This document shows positions 10,025-18,812 of a stretch of 64,000 nt of DNA, piece after piece. The notes beneath the pieces were generated by a model. It did no database searches. It saw nothing but the letters and a program-made list of their open reading frames with translations, and was not told where the DNA came from. The position numbers and the translations under genes were made by a program. The DNA is taken from positions 780,347 through 844,346 of the forward strand of contig NZ_VUOC01000001.1 of NCBI RefSeq assembly GCF_008386695.1. Reading direction: 5' to 3'. The DNA is from Chitinophaga agrisoli (GTDB taxonomy: Bacteria; Bacteroidota; Bacteroidia; Chitinophagales; Chitinophagaceae). Numbering within the stretch: the first letter of the stretch is position 1; every line of letters begins with the position of its first letter.

Positions 10025-10032
10025 TATATTTG
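10025..10032 (+). promoter_or_regulatory. Possible promoter -7 element for the RlpA-like gene
   Basis: TATATTTG fits the Bacteroidota TAnnTTTG element and lies 15 bases before the start codon. No good TTG -33 element is seen, so support is limited. Confidence 0.35.
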
Positions 10033-10047
10033 TGAAACACCCTTTAC

Positions 10048-10419
10048 ATGCTGACTAAACGGTACATACGTCACTTCTTTCTATTGGCAGTTTGTATAAG
10101 CTGCCTTTGCTCCTGCGCCCGCACCATCACAGAAAGCGGTAAAGCTTCTTATTATGCAGACAAGTTTGAAGGACGCAAGACCGCCAGCGGAGAGATCTTC
10201 CATCAATCTAAAATGACGGCTGCCCACCGTACCCTTCCTTTTGGCACTAAAGTAAAAGTGATTAACCTGGCCAACGGCCGCGCCGTTAATGTAAAGATCA
10301 ATGATCGCGGACCTTTTGCAGAAGGGCGCGTGATAGACCTTTCAAAGAAAGCAGCCAGTAAGCTGGGCATTATTACCACTGGCGTGGCGCCCGTAGAGAT
10401 CAAATACAAAAAGAAATAG
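10048..10419 (+). CDS. rlpA: RlpA-like septal ring lipoprotein
   Basis: A short (123-residue) double-psi beta-barrel protein of the RlpA family, whose members bind or cleave glycan strands of peptidoglycan at the septum. A signal peptide ends in a lipobox (CSC, Cys24). Family motifs are clear: GKASYYADKFEGRKTASGE, then MTAAHRTLPFGTKVKV and VKINDRGPF, then RVIDLSKKAASKLG. The Asp of NDRGPF and the His of AAHRTLPFG are the residues expected in active RlpA. There is no C-terminal SPOR domain, so it is a minimal version. It is separated from tamL by 48 bases and has its own -7 element. Confidence 0.9.
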   Translation: MLTKRYIRHFFLLAVCISCLCSCARTITESGKASYYADKFEGRKTASGEIFHQSKMTAAHRTLPFGTKVKVINLANGRAVNVKINDRGPFAEGRVIDLSKKAASKLGIITTGVAPVEIKYKKK

Positions 10420-10431
10420 TAACAAGATAAT

Positions 10432-10477
10432 AGTCCACAGCCCGTAAACAATAATAGTTTGTTACAGACCGTGGACT
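10432..10477. terminator. Long hairpin between convergent genes
   Basis: AGTCCAC (10432-10438) pairs with GTGGACT (10471-10477), and an inner imperfect stem uses GTAAACA and TTTGTTAC. It lies between the convergent rlpA-like and pfpI-like genes. T-runs are weak on both sides. Confidence 0.45.
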
Positions 10478-10505
10478 TCTCTTAGGGGTAGGGCTTTTAT
10501 TAACA

Positions 10506-11057
10506 TTAAGCATGTATCCCCTCTGCGATCTCCTCCACCATTTTTTTACAAAAGGCCGGCAGATCACCCGGGTTACGGCTGGTAACCAATCCATTATCCA
10601 CCACCACTTCCTGATCCACCCATTGAGCGCCAGCATTAGTTAGGTCAGTTTTAAGACTGGGCCAGGAGGTCACCGTTCTACCGGCCAGTTCACCGGTCTC
10701 GATCAGCGTCCATGGGCCGTGGCAGATAGCAGCAATGGGTTTGCTGTCGTCAAAGAAACCGCCTACAAATGCCACGGCGTCTGCATTTGTGCGTAACTGG
10801 TCAGGATTTAGTACACCGCCGGGTAACACCAGCGCATCATAATCTTTTGAGTTGGCCTGGTCTATCGTCTTATCCACATCATATTCCCCACCCCAGTTCT
10901 TTTCTGCCCAGGCTTTTACTTTACCATCATGCAGTGATATAACATCTACCTGTGCGTCTGCTTCCCTGAGGGCTTCCAATGGTTTTGTGAATTCAGATTC
11001 TTCGAATCCATCAGCGACCAGTATGGCTACTTTTTTGTTGCTGAGTTGCTTTTCCAT
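10506..11057 (-). CDS. DJ-1/PfpI family protein (YhbO/PfpI-like)
   Basis: A 183-residue class I glutamine amidotransferase-like protein of the DJ-1/PfpI family. Members act as glyoxalase III, protein or nucleotide deglycases, or general stress chaperones. The nucleophile elbow AICHGPW carries the Cys and His, and the conserved Glu is in DGFEESEF near the N-terminus. Further family motifs are DALVLPGGVLNPDQLR and TSWPSLKTDLTNAGA. Its start is 37 bases downstream of the stop of the FAD/Rieske oxidoreductase on the same strand, so the two are probably co-transcribed, with this gene second. Cytoplasmic. The exact substrate cannot be told from sequence. Confidence 0.9.
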   Translation of the reverse strand: MEKQLSNKKVAILVADGFEESEFTKPLEALREADAQVDVISLHDGKVKAWAEKNWGGEYDVDKTIDQANSKDYDALVLPGGVLNPDQLRTNADAVAFVGGFFDDSKPIAAICHGPWTLIETGELAGRTVTSWPSLKTDLTNAGAQWVDQEVVVDNGLVTSRNPGDLPAFCKKMVEEIAEGIHA

Positions 11058-11093
11058 AACAATCCGTTTTATTTTTTGTGAATGAATACGTGG

Positions 11094-12719
11094 TTATTTT
11101 GAACCTATCCGGGTAGAGGTTTCCGGCGCCTTTTCCCGGTAATAGAATAAGTCCTTATTGGCCGGACCGTTAATCACCTTTCCTTTATAAGTAAACCTGC
11201 TGCCATGGCAAGGGCAGTCCCAGCTTTGTTCATCGTTATTCCATTGTACAATACAATGCAGATGTGTACATTCCGCTGCTACTACATGCAGATCATCCTC
11301 TTCATCGCGGTGCACGCCGTATTTACTATTTCCCAGCTCTACGATCTTTCCCCCACCCTGGCCTATAGACGATAGCTCTACCGCGTCCGCATCGTAAGGA
11401 TACTCCCGCATATACCGGAACAACCCGCCGGCAAATTCCTTTAACCAGGTTTTGCCAGAGCGGAAGAATTTAAACCGCTGCGGATCATAGATCTTTTTCC
11501 ACTTATTAACATTCCCCTGTATAAGGTCCGGTATCAACAAAGAAGCAATGGTAGCATGCGTCATTCCGTTGCCGGAATCGCCTGTTACAATAAATACATT
11601 GTCTTTGTCTGCCGGGTTACGGCCTATGTAAGCCAGCGAATCCATGGGCTCCATTACCTGACCTGACCAGCGGTAGATGATCTCCGTTATATCAAACTTT
11701 TCGCGCGCCCAGCATTCCAGCTGCCGGTAGCGTTCCTCATCCGTTATGTGTTGTGCAAAAGCCAGACCGGTAGCATGGTCTTCTCCCCCGCAGATAAGCA
11801 GGTCATGCGTTTCATCGTAGGATTGCAACCGTACATAATGGTAGGGAGGTATATTGGCGTTGGCCTTAAAATCGCCGGTATCCCACCACAAAGCATGTGG
11901 AATGGCATCCTTCGCAACCAGCCCGCCTATCACATAAGTACGGTAGGCAAACTGTTTCAGGTGCATCACATATCTATCATTCACCGGCGTATTGGTGGCC
12001 ACCACCACAAAGGCAGCATCCACCCGGAATCCCTGGTCTGTTACCACACCGGTATGATCGATTTCCACTGCTTTGGTAGCCGTGAATAGTTGTCCGCCGT
12101 TTGCGGTGATCGCCTGACAGAGGCCGTGCAGGTATTTTAGCGGATGAAATTGCGCCTGGTTGGCGAACGCCAGGCAGCGCCCACTCCGGGACAGGCCGGG
12201 CGCAGCATCCAGTAACTCCACATCCAGTCCCGCTTCGCGGGCAGCCGCATACTCTTTCTGTAAAGATGCTTCCTGGTCCGACGGGTGCAGGAATAAATAA
12301 CCCGTAACACGTTCAAAGTCACACGAGATGCTCTCATATTGTATTGTTTGTTCAATAATATCTATGGCAGTCCGATGGCTTTCCGCGGCATAGCGGGCGC
12401 CCTCTTTTCCAAAAATGCGTTCCAGCTCATAATACCGGTCATCCAGCGCGGTGGCCAGGTGCGCGGTGGTACGCCCGGTTTCGCCACTACCAATATCGCC
12501 GTCTTCTATCACTACTACTTTTTTCCCCTGGCGGGTTAACTGGTACGCGATACTGATGCCGGCCATACCGCCGCCTACAATCACTACATCCGTTTCAATA
12601 GACCCCTCCAGTGGCATAAACTGCAACGCCGGCAGCGAGTCTATCCAATAACTGCTGTGGATGCCGGAAGTAAGATTACTATCAATTCCCTTATGTTCGT
12701 TTTGTTGCGCTTGCTCCAT
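11094..12719 (-). CDS. FAD-dependent oxidoreductase with C-terminal Rieske domain
   Basis: A two-domain redox protein of 541 residues. The N-terminal part is a DAO-type FAD oxidoreductase with the dinucleotide motif VVIVGGGMAGISIAYQL. The last 60 residues form a Rieske [2Fe-2S] domain, with CTHLHC followed by CPCHGSRF giving the two Cys and two His ligands. I chose the ATG at 12719 (MEQAQQNEHKG); an in-frame start 27 codons upstream would add a hydrophobic stretch unlike the family. Known relatives occur in many Bacteroidota and Firmicutes, with unknown substrate. The PfpI-like stress gene follows in the same direction. A cytoplasmic location is likely. Confidence 0.88.
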   Translation of the reverse strand: MEQAQQNEHKGIDSNLTSGIHSSYWIDSLPALQFMPLEGSIETDVVIVGGGMAGISIAYQLTRQGKKVVVIEDGDIGSGETGRTTAHLATALDDRYYELERIFGKEGARYAAESHRTAIDIIEQTIQYESISCDFERVTGYLFLHPSDQEASLQKEYAAAREAGLDVELLDAAPGLSRSGRCLAFANQAQFHPLKYLHGLCQAITANGGQLFTATKAVEIDHTGVVTDQGFRVDAAFVVVATNTPVNDRYVMHLKQFAYRTYVIGGLVAKDAIPHALWWDTGDFKANANIPPYHYVRLQSYDETHDLLICGGEDHATGLAFAQHITDEERYRQLECWAREKFDITEIIYRWSGQVMEPMDSLAYIGRNPADKDNVFIVTGDSGNGMTHATIASLLIPDLIQGNVNKWKKIYDPQRFKFFRSGKTWLKEFAGGLFRYMREYPYDADAVELSSIGQGGGKIVELGNSKYGVHRDEEDDLHVVAAECTHLHCIVQWNNDEQSWDCPCHGSRFTYKGKVINGPANKDLFYYREKAPETSTRIGSK

Positions 12720-12868
12720 GATCGCACATTTTTCTTCTACCAATAAGCTAACAAAAACGGTTCCTGTTAGAGATGACACTGCCAGGCCATATAATAGCAA
12801 GGTTTAACGGGGGGAGAATTACCGGTAGGAGATGTGCATTTTTTTACTCAATGCGGGGAAGGTAAAAT

Positions 12869-12898
12869 CAGTCCTGCTGCCAGGTTACAGCAGGACTG
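12869..12898 (-). terminator. Terminator-like hairpin after the di-haem peroxidase gene
   Basis: CAGTCCTGCTG (12869-12879) and CAGCAGGACTG (12888-12898) form an exact 11-bp stem with an 8-base loop. It lies 8 bases beyond the minus-strand stop at 12906, followed on that strand by ATTTTACC, a weak T-run. Confidence 0.6.
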
Positions 12899-12905
12899 GC
12901 AAATA

Positions 12906-14729
12906 TTATCGTAGGGAAGAAGTATCTGTCAGCGATTGCATAAACGCAATTACATCCTGCTGTTCCATTTGACTGAGGTGCAGGGAATCTGTGGAAAGTG
13001 TCTGGCCTTCCAGTTGTATGCCCATACCGGCGCCGCCGCCATTGTTATAGAAGTTGATCACTTCTTCCAGGGTATTAAAAACGCCGTTGTGCATATAAGG
13101 GGCCGTAAGCGCAACATTGCGCAGGGTAGGGGTTTTAAACGCATACTGGTACAAGGGTATCTGCTGCACCATATATTTTCCGCTATCGGGATCTATGGCT
13201 GCTCTGTCTTTCGCTGCCGGTACTCCTATAATCTCCGCTTCCGCCTTTGCAAAATCCGGCGGCGCCACGCCGTTAAAAAGTGGCATAAAATGGCAGGTAC
13301 CGCATTTGGCTTTACCCATGAAAAGGTTAAAGCCTCTTTTGGCCGCAACAGATAGCTGCGTGGTATCACCGCGCATAAAAGCATCAAAGGGGCTGTTCAA
13401 TCTTATCAGTGAACGTATATAAGCAGCAATGGCCTGCTGTATACGGTAACTGTTAATATCGCCGGGTGCATTACTGAATGCCACCTGGAATAACTGCCGG
13501 TAATCTGCCTGCTGTTGCAGTTTTATTGCGGCGCCTTCCAGGTTGCCATGCATTTCTGCTTTGTTATGCACCACCATATTCACCTGGTCTTCCAGATAAG
13601 CTACCCGCTGATCGTAGAACTGTCCCGGTTGCAGCGCCGCATTTAATACCGTGGGCGTATTACGTGTTACCAACGCTTCGCCCGCCATGGGTGCAGGCGT
13701 TTTTAACCCATCCGCAAATGCTTTTTGCGGATTATGGCAGGTAGCACAAGAACGCTGTCCGTTATAGGATAATACCGGATCATAGAACAGGCGCTTACCC
13801 AATGCTATTTGTGCCGGCGTAAGGGACTGCGCTTTATTGGGCGCATAGAATACCGGGTTAAAGGCACCTTTGGCAAAAGCGTTGGATGCCGCAGGATCCA
13901 GGAAGTGCGGAATATCCTTATAAGGAATATCCAACGCCTCCCTGGCCAACTTGAGGTTCACTGTCAATGGATTTAGAAAGGCCGTGGTAAAATGTAAGCG
14001 GTCAAACGCATCAAAATCTGTTGCGTGCTCCAATTGCATACGCGCGCTGTTCATCAGCTGCTGCGTATGACTGGCCAGGTCTGGGTTGATGAGCTGCACC
14101 CGGGGAGCATAAAAATGCCAAACTGTTTCTACGCCGTGTAAAGCAGCGGCAGCTTCCGGAAGGCTGTACTGCGCTTCCGGCGAGTCAAATCCACTCAAGC
14201 CTAATGCGGCTATACGTAGCAACTCCTGCCGCATGGCGTCAAATAATTGCCCATCTGTTAAGGACTGGCTGGCGGCTTTGGATTCCAGCCGGTGCAGGGT
14301 ACTGCGCAGGCGCAAAACTTCCCGCCGCAACGCAGCGGTATCCGCGGCAGACAGCGTGGGAAAAAGTAATGCTTCTATCACCTGGAACCCTTCCGGCTGT
14401 ACGATCACTTCTTTTTCGTCCGGCTCTACCTCTGCGAGGTTAGGGCCATTAATAAATTTATCAGTATAGGGCAGATAGTAGGTGCTCAATAATTCCAGTG
14501 GCTTATACGCCAGTCTTGCTTTAAAAAAAGCCTGTTGCAAAGCCGCTGTAGATTGATGTTCAGTTATAGCGGTACAAAGGTCTTCTACCCGCTGATCCAG
14601 TTCTTCTGCCTGGAATTTATACCAGCTGCCGGCGGCATTGGGCGCCGTGCTGTCTGTCTGTAGGTCAAAAATGCTGTAGGCCAGTATGGCAATCAGTGTA
14701 ACAGTTATAAGAATAATGCTTATGCGCAT
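12906..14729 (-). CDS. Di-haem cytochrome c peroxidase with N-terminal helical domain
   Basis: A 607-residue exported protein of the MauG/bacterial cytochrome c peroxidase family, which reduces peroxide or carries out related oxidations using two c-type haems. Two haem-binding motifs are seen, CATCH near residue 329 and CGTCH near 475. An N-terminal membrane or signal segment spans residues 3-20. Residues 35-260 are alpha-helical and resemble the imelysin-like domain that Bacteroidota peroxidases often carry (for example the stretch EGFQVIEALLF); this resemblance is my judgement. The PhoX-like gene precedes it on the same strand with a strong hairpin in between. Confidence 0.85.
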   Translation of the reverse strand: MRISIILITVTLIAILAYSIFDLQTDSTAPNAAGSWYKFQAEELDQRVEDLCTAITEHQSTAALQQAFFKARLAYKPLELLSTYYLPYTDKFINGPNLAEVEPDEKEVIVQPEGFQVIEALLFPTLSAADTAALRREVLRLRSTLHRLESKAASQSLTDGQLFDAMRQELLRIAALGLSGFDSPEAQYSLPEAAAALHGVETVWHFYAPRVQLINPDLASHTQQLMNSARMQLEHATDFDAFDRLHFTTAFLNPLTVNLKLAREALDIPYKDIPHFLDPAASNAFAKGAFNPVFYAPNKAQSLTPAQIALGKRLFYDPVLSYNGQRSCATCHNPQKAFADGLKTPAPMAGEALVTRNTPTVLNAALQPGQFYDQRVAYLEDQVNMVVHNKAEMHGNLEGAAIKLQQQADYRQLFQVAFSNAPGDINSYRIQQAIAAYIRSLIRLNSPFDAFMRGDTTQLSVAAKRGFNLFMGKAKCGTCHFMPLFNGVAPPDFAKAEAEIIGVPAAKDRAAIDPDSGKYMVQQIPLYQYAFKTPTLRNVALTAPYMHNGVFNTLEEVINFYNNGGGAGMGIQLEGQTLSTDSLHLSQMEQQDVIAFMQSLTDTSSLR

Positions 14730-14753
14730 AATATGATTTTATCAGTAAAAGAC

Positions 14754-14805
14754 GAAGCGTAAAAGCGGATGCCTGATATATTGACGGTATCCACTTTTAC
14801 GCTTC
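14754..14805 (-). terminator. 20-bp hairpin between the PhoX-like and peroxidase genes
   Basis: Arms at 14754-14773 and 14786-14805 match over 20 positions with two exceptions that become G-U pairs in the minus-strand transcript. It lies 17 bases past the PhoX-like stop and 25 bases before the peroxidase start. It may be a terminator or an attenuator between co-oriented genes. The T-run after it is short (CTTTTAC). Confidence 0.6.
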
Positions 14806-14821
14806 ACCTTCTTGTCCCTCC

Positions 14822-16285
14822 TTAGCGTGGCAGGCCTTTGATCACCACTACCTCGCTACCCTGCTTTTCATCAGGGCGTTTGGTGCCGCCATCCACTCCC
14901 TTGAAGCTATCATTCAACCAGGTGTGGGGTTGTATACATAAAGTAAAAGTGTTAGGAATACCTATTATATCAGATATATCCACCAGCGAGCCATACTCCC
15001 ATGAACCAAATTTGGAACCGTTACCACCGTATTTATTATCCGCATCATTACGATGATGATCCAGCTCAAACACCGGCTTTACCTGCTGGTTGCCAATGGT
15101 ATACTGGTATATATAAGCGTCATGGTCTTCTGTGCCGTATTGGTTAGAATCTTCCTGGATATACACATAGTTTTCCGTTACGCAGATATTATCCGGGTTC
15201 TGGAATTTATTGGCCGGGCCGTTGTCGTCGTCCCCATCCAGTATCACTTCCAGCTTACCAGTTAAAGGATCGTTCTCATTAAGCCGCAGGCGGTACACGC
15301 GGCCAAATTTTGTGCGGGAGGCGTCTGCATTAACACCGGTAGTTGCCTGACCGGTAACGGTGAAATAGGTTTCACGGCCATTGGCAGCGTTGCCCTTGCG
15401 ATAGTCTATATCTTCTACACGGCCAAACTTAATGGCCTTCAGCGGGTCTGTCATATCTGCTACCTGCTGGCCCGTGAGGGTTTTATCGTAGGTCACAAAT
15501 TCAACATCATAAGTAGACCCCACTTTCATATCCACTTCACGCTGATTGCCATCTTTACGGCGCAGCAGGTACTGCTGGCCATTCTGCAGATCGCCCACCG
15601 TGTTGCTCATGTACAGGAACACTTGTCCGCCGGATGCATCTTCTGCGTCTTCTCCAATAAGGATCACCGTTTTACCGGCATAAGTTCCTTTGGGCAGCGG
15701 TACCGCATTTTCCGCGCTGCGGTATCCCAGGGCTTTGAGCTCATGCCCAACGGAAGGGTTACCCACAGCGGCCAGCGGATCCAGACCATGCACATTACCT
15801 TCTACATTGCTTTCGCCACAGGTAAGATACAGCGGTCCAAAACCATGCTCTGCCGGTGTGGCCATGGTGGCGGAACATAAGCGCCATTGACCGCCATCGG
15901 AATTCAGCAGGTATTCCCCTTTTACCGGTTTAAAGGTTTTGTCCAGCGTAACGCGGGATACGGAATAATTGTCTTCCTGGTTCACCAGCATTACGTAGTT
16001 ATCCCCTTGTTTCAACAGACCGGAGCCATCAGCAGAGCCGCCAAAGGTATACTCCGGGCTTTGTGACAACTTGTCTTCACTGCTGATAAGGGAGAATACT
16101 TCCAGGCTTTCAAAACCGGTTAGCTTTTTGAGGAAGGCAGGTGTAACAGATTGGTTTTTCAATTCAATTTGTTCATTGGGAGGTGGATTGCCGCCACCGT
16201 TGTCGTCTTTGCCGCAGGATAAGAACAGCATGCCTGCTGCGAGGCCCATACCGGGCAGGGTTTTTCTAAGATTGACAGTAAACAT
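14822..16285 (-). CDS. PhoX-like (DUF839) lipoprotein
   Basis: A 487-residue lipoprotein that resembles the PhoX/DUF839 beta-propeller group, some members of which are Ca/Fe-dependent alkaline phosphatases. I chose ATG 16285, which gives a signal peptide ending in a lipobox (LFLSC, Cys24); an in-frame upstream start adds 13 residues before the signal. Family-like segments are GRVEDIDYRKG, NPDNICVTENYVYIQED and a late HTWLNDSFKG stretch. PhoX catalysis needs specific acidic and Arg residues that I cannot verify here, so phosphatase activity is uncertain. Its neighbour is a di-haem peroxidase on the same strand, an arrangement that may reflect shared regulation. Confidence 0.65.
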   Translation of the reverse strand: MFTVNLRKTLPGMGLAAGMLFLSCGKDDNGGGNPPPNEQIELKNQSVTPAFLKKLTGFESLEVFSLISSEDKLSQSPEYTFGGSADGSGLLKQGDNYVMLVNQEDNYSVSRVTLDKTFKPVKGEYLLNSDGGQWRLCSATMATPAEHGFGPLYLTCGESNVEGNVHGLDPLAAVGNPSVGHELKALGYRSAENAVPLPKGTYAGKTVILIGEDAEDASGGQVFLYMSNTVGDLQNGQQYLLRRKDGNQREVDMKVGSTYDVEFVTYDKTLTGQQVADMTDPLKAIKFGRVEDIDYRKGNAANGRETYFTVTGQATTGVNADASRTKFGRVYRLRLNENDPLTGKLEVILDGDDDNGPANKFQNPDNICVTENYVYIQEDSNQYGTEDHDAYIYQYTIGNQQVKPVFELDHHRNDADNKYGGNGSKFGSWEYGSLVDISDIIGIPNTFTLCIQPHTWLNDSFKGVDGGTKRPDEKQGSEVVVIKGLPR

Positions 16286-16414
16286 GTTTGACAGAATATA
16301 TTTTAGTTCAAGGTAGGGGTCCAATGTTATGCCCGGGTTACCGTAACTTTAACTTAATTTAAACCCTGAAAAAAAGAGAAAAGGATTGCAATTTTACATA
16401 ATTGATCACCAGTT

Positions 16415-17509
16415 ATGGCCAAACGAATACTGCCCATCCCACATGCGTTGAATCCCTTCAAACCAAAGAAGCAACGCATCATGAACTACAACCCGGTTAC
16501 CGGCATGTCATCCCGTAAACCGGCGGAAGTTGTTAAGATCACCGTATTTGATAATTCACCGGACCATGCGGAAGAGGTGGTAGTGCAGCATGTAGAGCAG
16601 GCCTTCCATTACCTGGAAACGCCCGGCACCAGCTGGATCAATATTGATGGTATCCGTAAGGAAGAGGTGCACGCCATCTGTACCCGCTATGGCGTTCATT
16701 ACCTGATAGAGGACGATATCCTGAATGTTGGGCAGCGTGCCAAGATGGATGAGATGGGAGAACAGCTGTTCTGCGTGCTGCCTATGATCTACTTTAACCC
16801 AACGGCTTGCACCATAGAACAGGAGCAGGTTAGTATTGTGCTGGGAAAGAATTTCGTGATCTCCTTCCAGGAAGATATAAAGCGGGATGTATTTGATCCC
16901 ATCAGGGACAAGCTGCGGTTCAACGGATCCCGCATCCGTAGCGCCGGCGCGGATTACCTATGTTATGCCCTGCTGGATGTGATCATAGACAGTTACTTCG
17001 TAGTGCTCGATAAACTGGGCGAGCGTATAGAGCTGATGGAAGACGTGGTACAACATGAGGCCAATAACCGTACCCTTGCCCGTATTAACCTGTTGCGCCG
17101 GGAGCTGTTACTGTTCCGCCGCGCTATTTCGCCGGTACGGGAATTAGTGAACGGATTCCTGAGAAGTGAAAGTGACCTGCTCAATGAACATAACACCAAA
17201 TACTTTAAGGATGTGTTTGACCATATTGTGCATTGTAGTGATCTTACGGAAAACTACCGCGATATGGTAATTAACCTGCAGGAGCAATACCATACACAGC
17301 TGAATCTTAAAATGAATGAGGTGATGAAGGTGCTGGCCGTGGTAACCACGCTGATGGCCCCACTTACTGTAATTGCGGGCATTTATGGTATGAACTTCGA
17401 TAATATGCCGGAACTGCATTCGCCCAACGGCTATTTCGTTACCATTAGCATTATGGTGGTGATACTGATAATTATGATCTTTTTATTTAAGAAGAGGGGA
17501 TGGTTTTAG
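16415..17509 (+). CDS. corA: CorA family magnesium/cobalt channel
   Basis: A 364-residue divalent cation channel (Mg2+, Co2+ or Ni2+) of the inner membrane. The long cytoplasmic N-terminal domain (about 1-290) ends in the first of two C-terminal membrane helices. The signature GMNF is present as IYGMNFDNMPE near residue 324, and the protein ends with a charged tail KKRGW, all typical. Length fits the family. The gene is convergent with the lipoprotein gene on the other strand and their 3' ends share four bases (17506-17509). No Mg-sensing leader structure was recognised upstream. Confidence 0.95.
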   Translation: MAKRILPIPHALNPFKPKKQRIMNYNPVTGMSSRKPAEVVKITVFDNSPDHAEEVVVQHVEQAFHYLETPGTSWINIDGIRKEEVHAICTRYGVHYLIEDDILNVGQRAKMDEMGEQLFCVLPMIYFNPTACTIEQEQVSIVLGKNFVISFQEDIKRDVFDPIRDKLRFNGSRIRSAGADYLCYALLDVIIDSYFVVLDKLGERIELMEDVVQHEANNRTLARINLLRRELLLFRRAISPVRELVNGFLRSESDLLNEHNTKYFKDVFDHIVHCSDLTENYRDMVINLQEQYHTQLNLKMNEVMKVLAVVTTLMAPLTVIAGIYGMNFDNMPELHSPNGYFVTISIMVVILIIMIFLFKKRGWF

Positions 17510-18156
17510 AGATCTTCGTTTTCCCAGTTCTCCAGTAGTCTTTGCTCTGTGTCATATTTCCAGATCACTGGATGCAGCTGGTCGTGCTCATCATAGATAC
17601 CACCAGCTATAAGTATAGTGTGATTGTTTATCCACACCGCCTCTATGATCATGGTGGTTGTACCAACAAATAAGATACGTTCCCTTTTCTTCGTTTGTAC
17701 ATTGACGAGAGCCACCTCCATATCCGGGTCACCTCCTTCGAGCGCTATTTTGCCGTCCCGTCCCTTGTGTATGATAGTATTGTAGCTTACCATGTCCACT
17801 ACCTGTGTGCTATCGGGACTGTAAACAAAGAATGGTTTATATTCCTCAAAGCGGTCAGCTTCCATCGTAATGGTATCCAATGCAGCAATGGTATCCACAT
17901 TTGTACGCACCAAACTATCTGTTGCAGATCTGCCCATCATACTGCTGTCTATCCATCCTTTCCATTGTATCAACCGCTGTTCTGCCCAGTTTCTCAGGGT
18001 ATCGTTGGCATTAGGTGTTGGTATCTGCGTAGTAGTTGTGTCAGCTGCCGGCGAAGCCGGTGTTTTGTTAGTGTTACAGCCATTGCAGGCTTGTAGCAAA
18101 CAAATTACTACCAGCAGGCTTACCAGGTAAGCGGGTATATATTGGGTATTACGCAT
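17506..18156 (-). CDS. Hypothetical lipoprotein
   Basis: Not a recognised family. The 216-residue product has a signal peptide ending in a lipobox (LLQAC, Cys24), followed by a Thr/Pro/Ala-rich linker (about residues 28-55) that may hold the folded part away from the membrane. The remainder contains beta-rich segments such as KPFFVYSPDSTQVVDMVSYN and ILIAGGIYDEHDQLHPVIWKYD, which look like propeller-type strands. It overlaps the 3' end of corA by four bases and its start lies 17 bases downstream of the DUF2480 gene stop on the same strand, suggesting co-transcription with DUF2480. Confidence 0.7.
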   Translation of the reverse strand: MRNTQYIPAYLVSLLVVICLLQACNGCNTNKTPASPAADTTTTQIPTPNANDTLRNWAEQRLIQWKGWIDSSMMGRSATDSLVRTNVDTIAALDTITMEADRFEEYKPFFVYSPDSTQVVDMVSYNTIIHKGRDGKIALEGGDPDMEVALVNVQTKKRERILFVGTTTMIIEAVWINNHTILIAGGIYDEHDQLHPVIWKYDTEQRLLENWENEDL

Positions 18157-18173
18157 CCGCGAAACAGTTGAGC

Positions 18174-18677
18174 TTATTTTTTCTTATAGATGGGAACAGT
18201 AGAGCAGGGCTCTCCATACATAATGCTCTTAACAACCGGCCGTAGCAAACGGGTGATCTCTACATAGGCCGCTTCGCCGGCGCCTTTATCTCCACAACCT
18301 TTGATCACGATCCGTTTATCCACATATTCTGCCGTATCGATCTTGCCCAGGTTCTGGAGGAACAAGGTCTTAAATACAAAATCTGCATCTCCAAATGCTG
18401 CGTAGTGCACTACCGGCTCCAGGTAGGTCATGATCAGCATATAGGCCCACATGGGAACAACCGCATCTGCCGTACATGTGATGGCTACATTCTTATTACG
18501 GTATAACTCCCAATCAAGGTCTTGCATAGCTGCACGGAAATCTTTTTCCTTTAGTATCAACCCCATGAACAGGTGATCCTTTATATCAAATACTACCACC
18601 TCTTCTTTGGGATAATAGTCTTCCAGATCCAGCGTAGTGAGCGCACTTTGCGCTACTTTATTAACAATCTCGTCCAT
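18174..18677 (-). CDS. DUF2480 family protein
   Basis: A 167-residue cytoplasmic protein that fits the Bacteroidota-specific DUF2480 family; its function is unknown. ATG 18677 (MDEIVNKVAQSAL) is preferred because GGAG lies 6 bases upstream; an in-frame start 8 codons earlier has no such support. Recognisable stretches are LDLEDYYPKEEVVVFDIKD, a WELYRNKNVAI segment and a C-terminal IVIKGCGDKGAGEAAYVEIT, with a Cys that could be functional. It sits upstream of, and probably co-transcribed with, the small lipoprotein gene. A strong bidirectional terminator separates it from ppiD. Confidence 0.75.
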   Translation of the reverse strand: MDEIVNKVAQSALTTLDLEDYYPKEEVVVFDIKDHLFMGLILKEKDFRAAMQDLDWELYRNKNVAITCTADAVVPMWAYMLIMTYLEPVVHYAAFGDADFVFKTLFLQNLGKIDTAEYVDKRIVIKGCGDKGAGEAAYVEITRLLRPVVKSIMYGEPCSTVPIYKKK

Positions 18678-18751
18678 ATTAACTCCTTTTTCCGCATACA
18701 AATTTACGGAATATTCGCCAGTCGCGCCTGTGCCCTGCCAGCGGCGGGGTA

Positions 18752-18788
18752 AACAAAAAAGCCCTCCGCATGCGGAGGGCTTTTTTGT
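18752..18788. terminator. Bidirectional terminator after ppiD
   Basis: An exact palindrome with arms GCCCTCCGCA and TGCGGAGGGC (18761-18780) is flanked by A6 and T6 runs. It lies just beyond the minus-strand ppiD stop and works on paper in both directions. Confidence 0.92.
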
Positions 18789-18812
18789 TATAATAACTTG
18801 CTAATTAATCAA

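Noticed and set aside
10500-12719. A dedicated stress operon of known type
   Set aside because: PfpI-like and FAD/Rieske genes are adjacent and co-oriented, but neither substrate is known, so no pathway is claimed.
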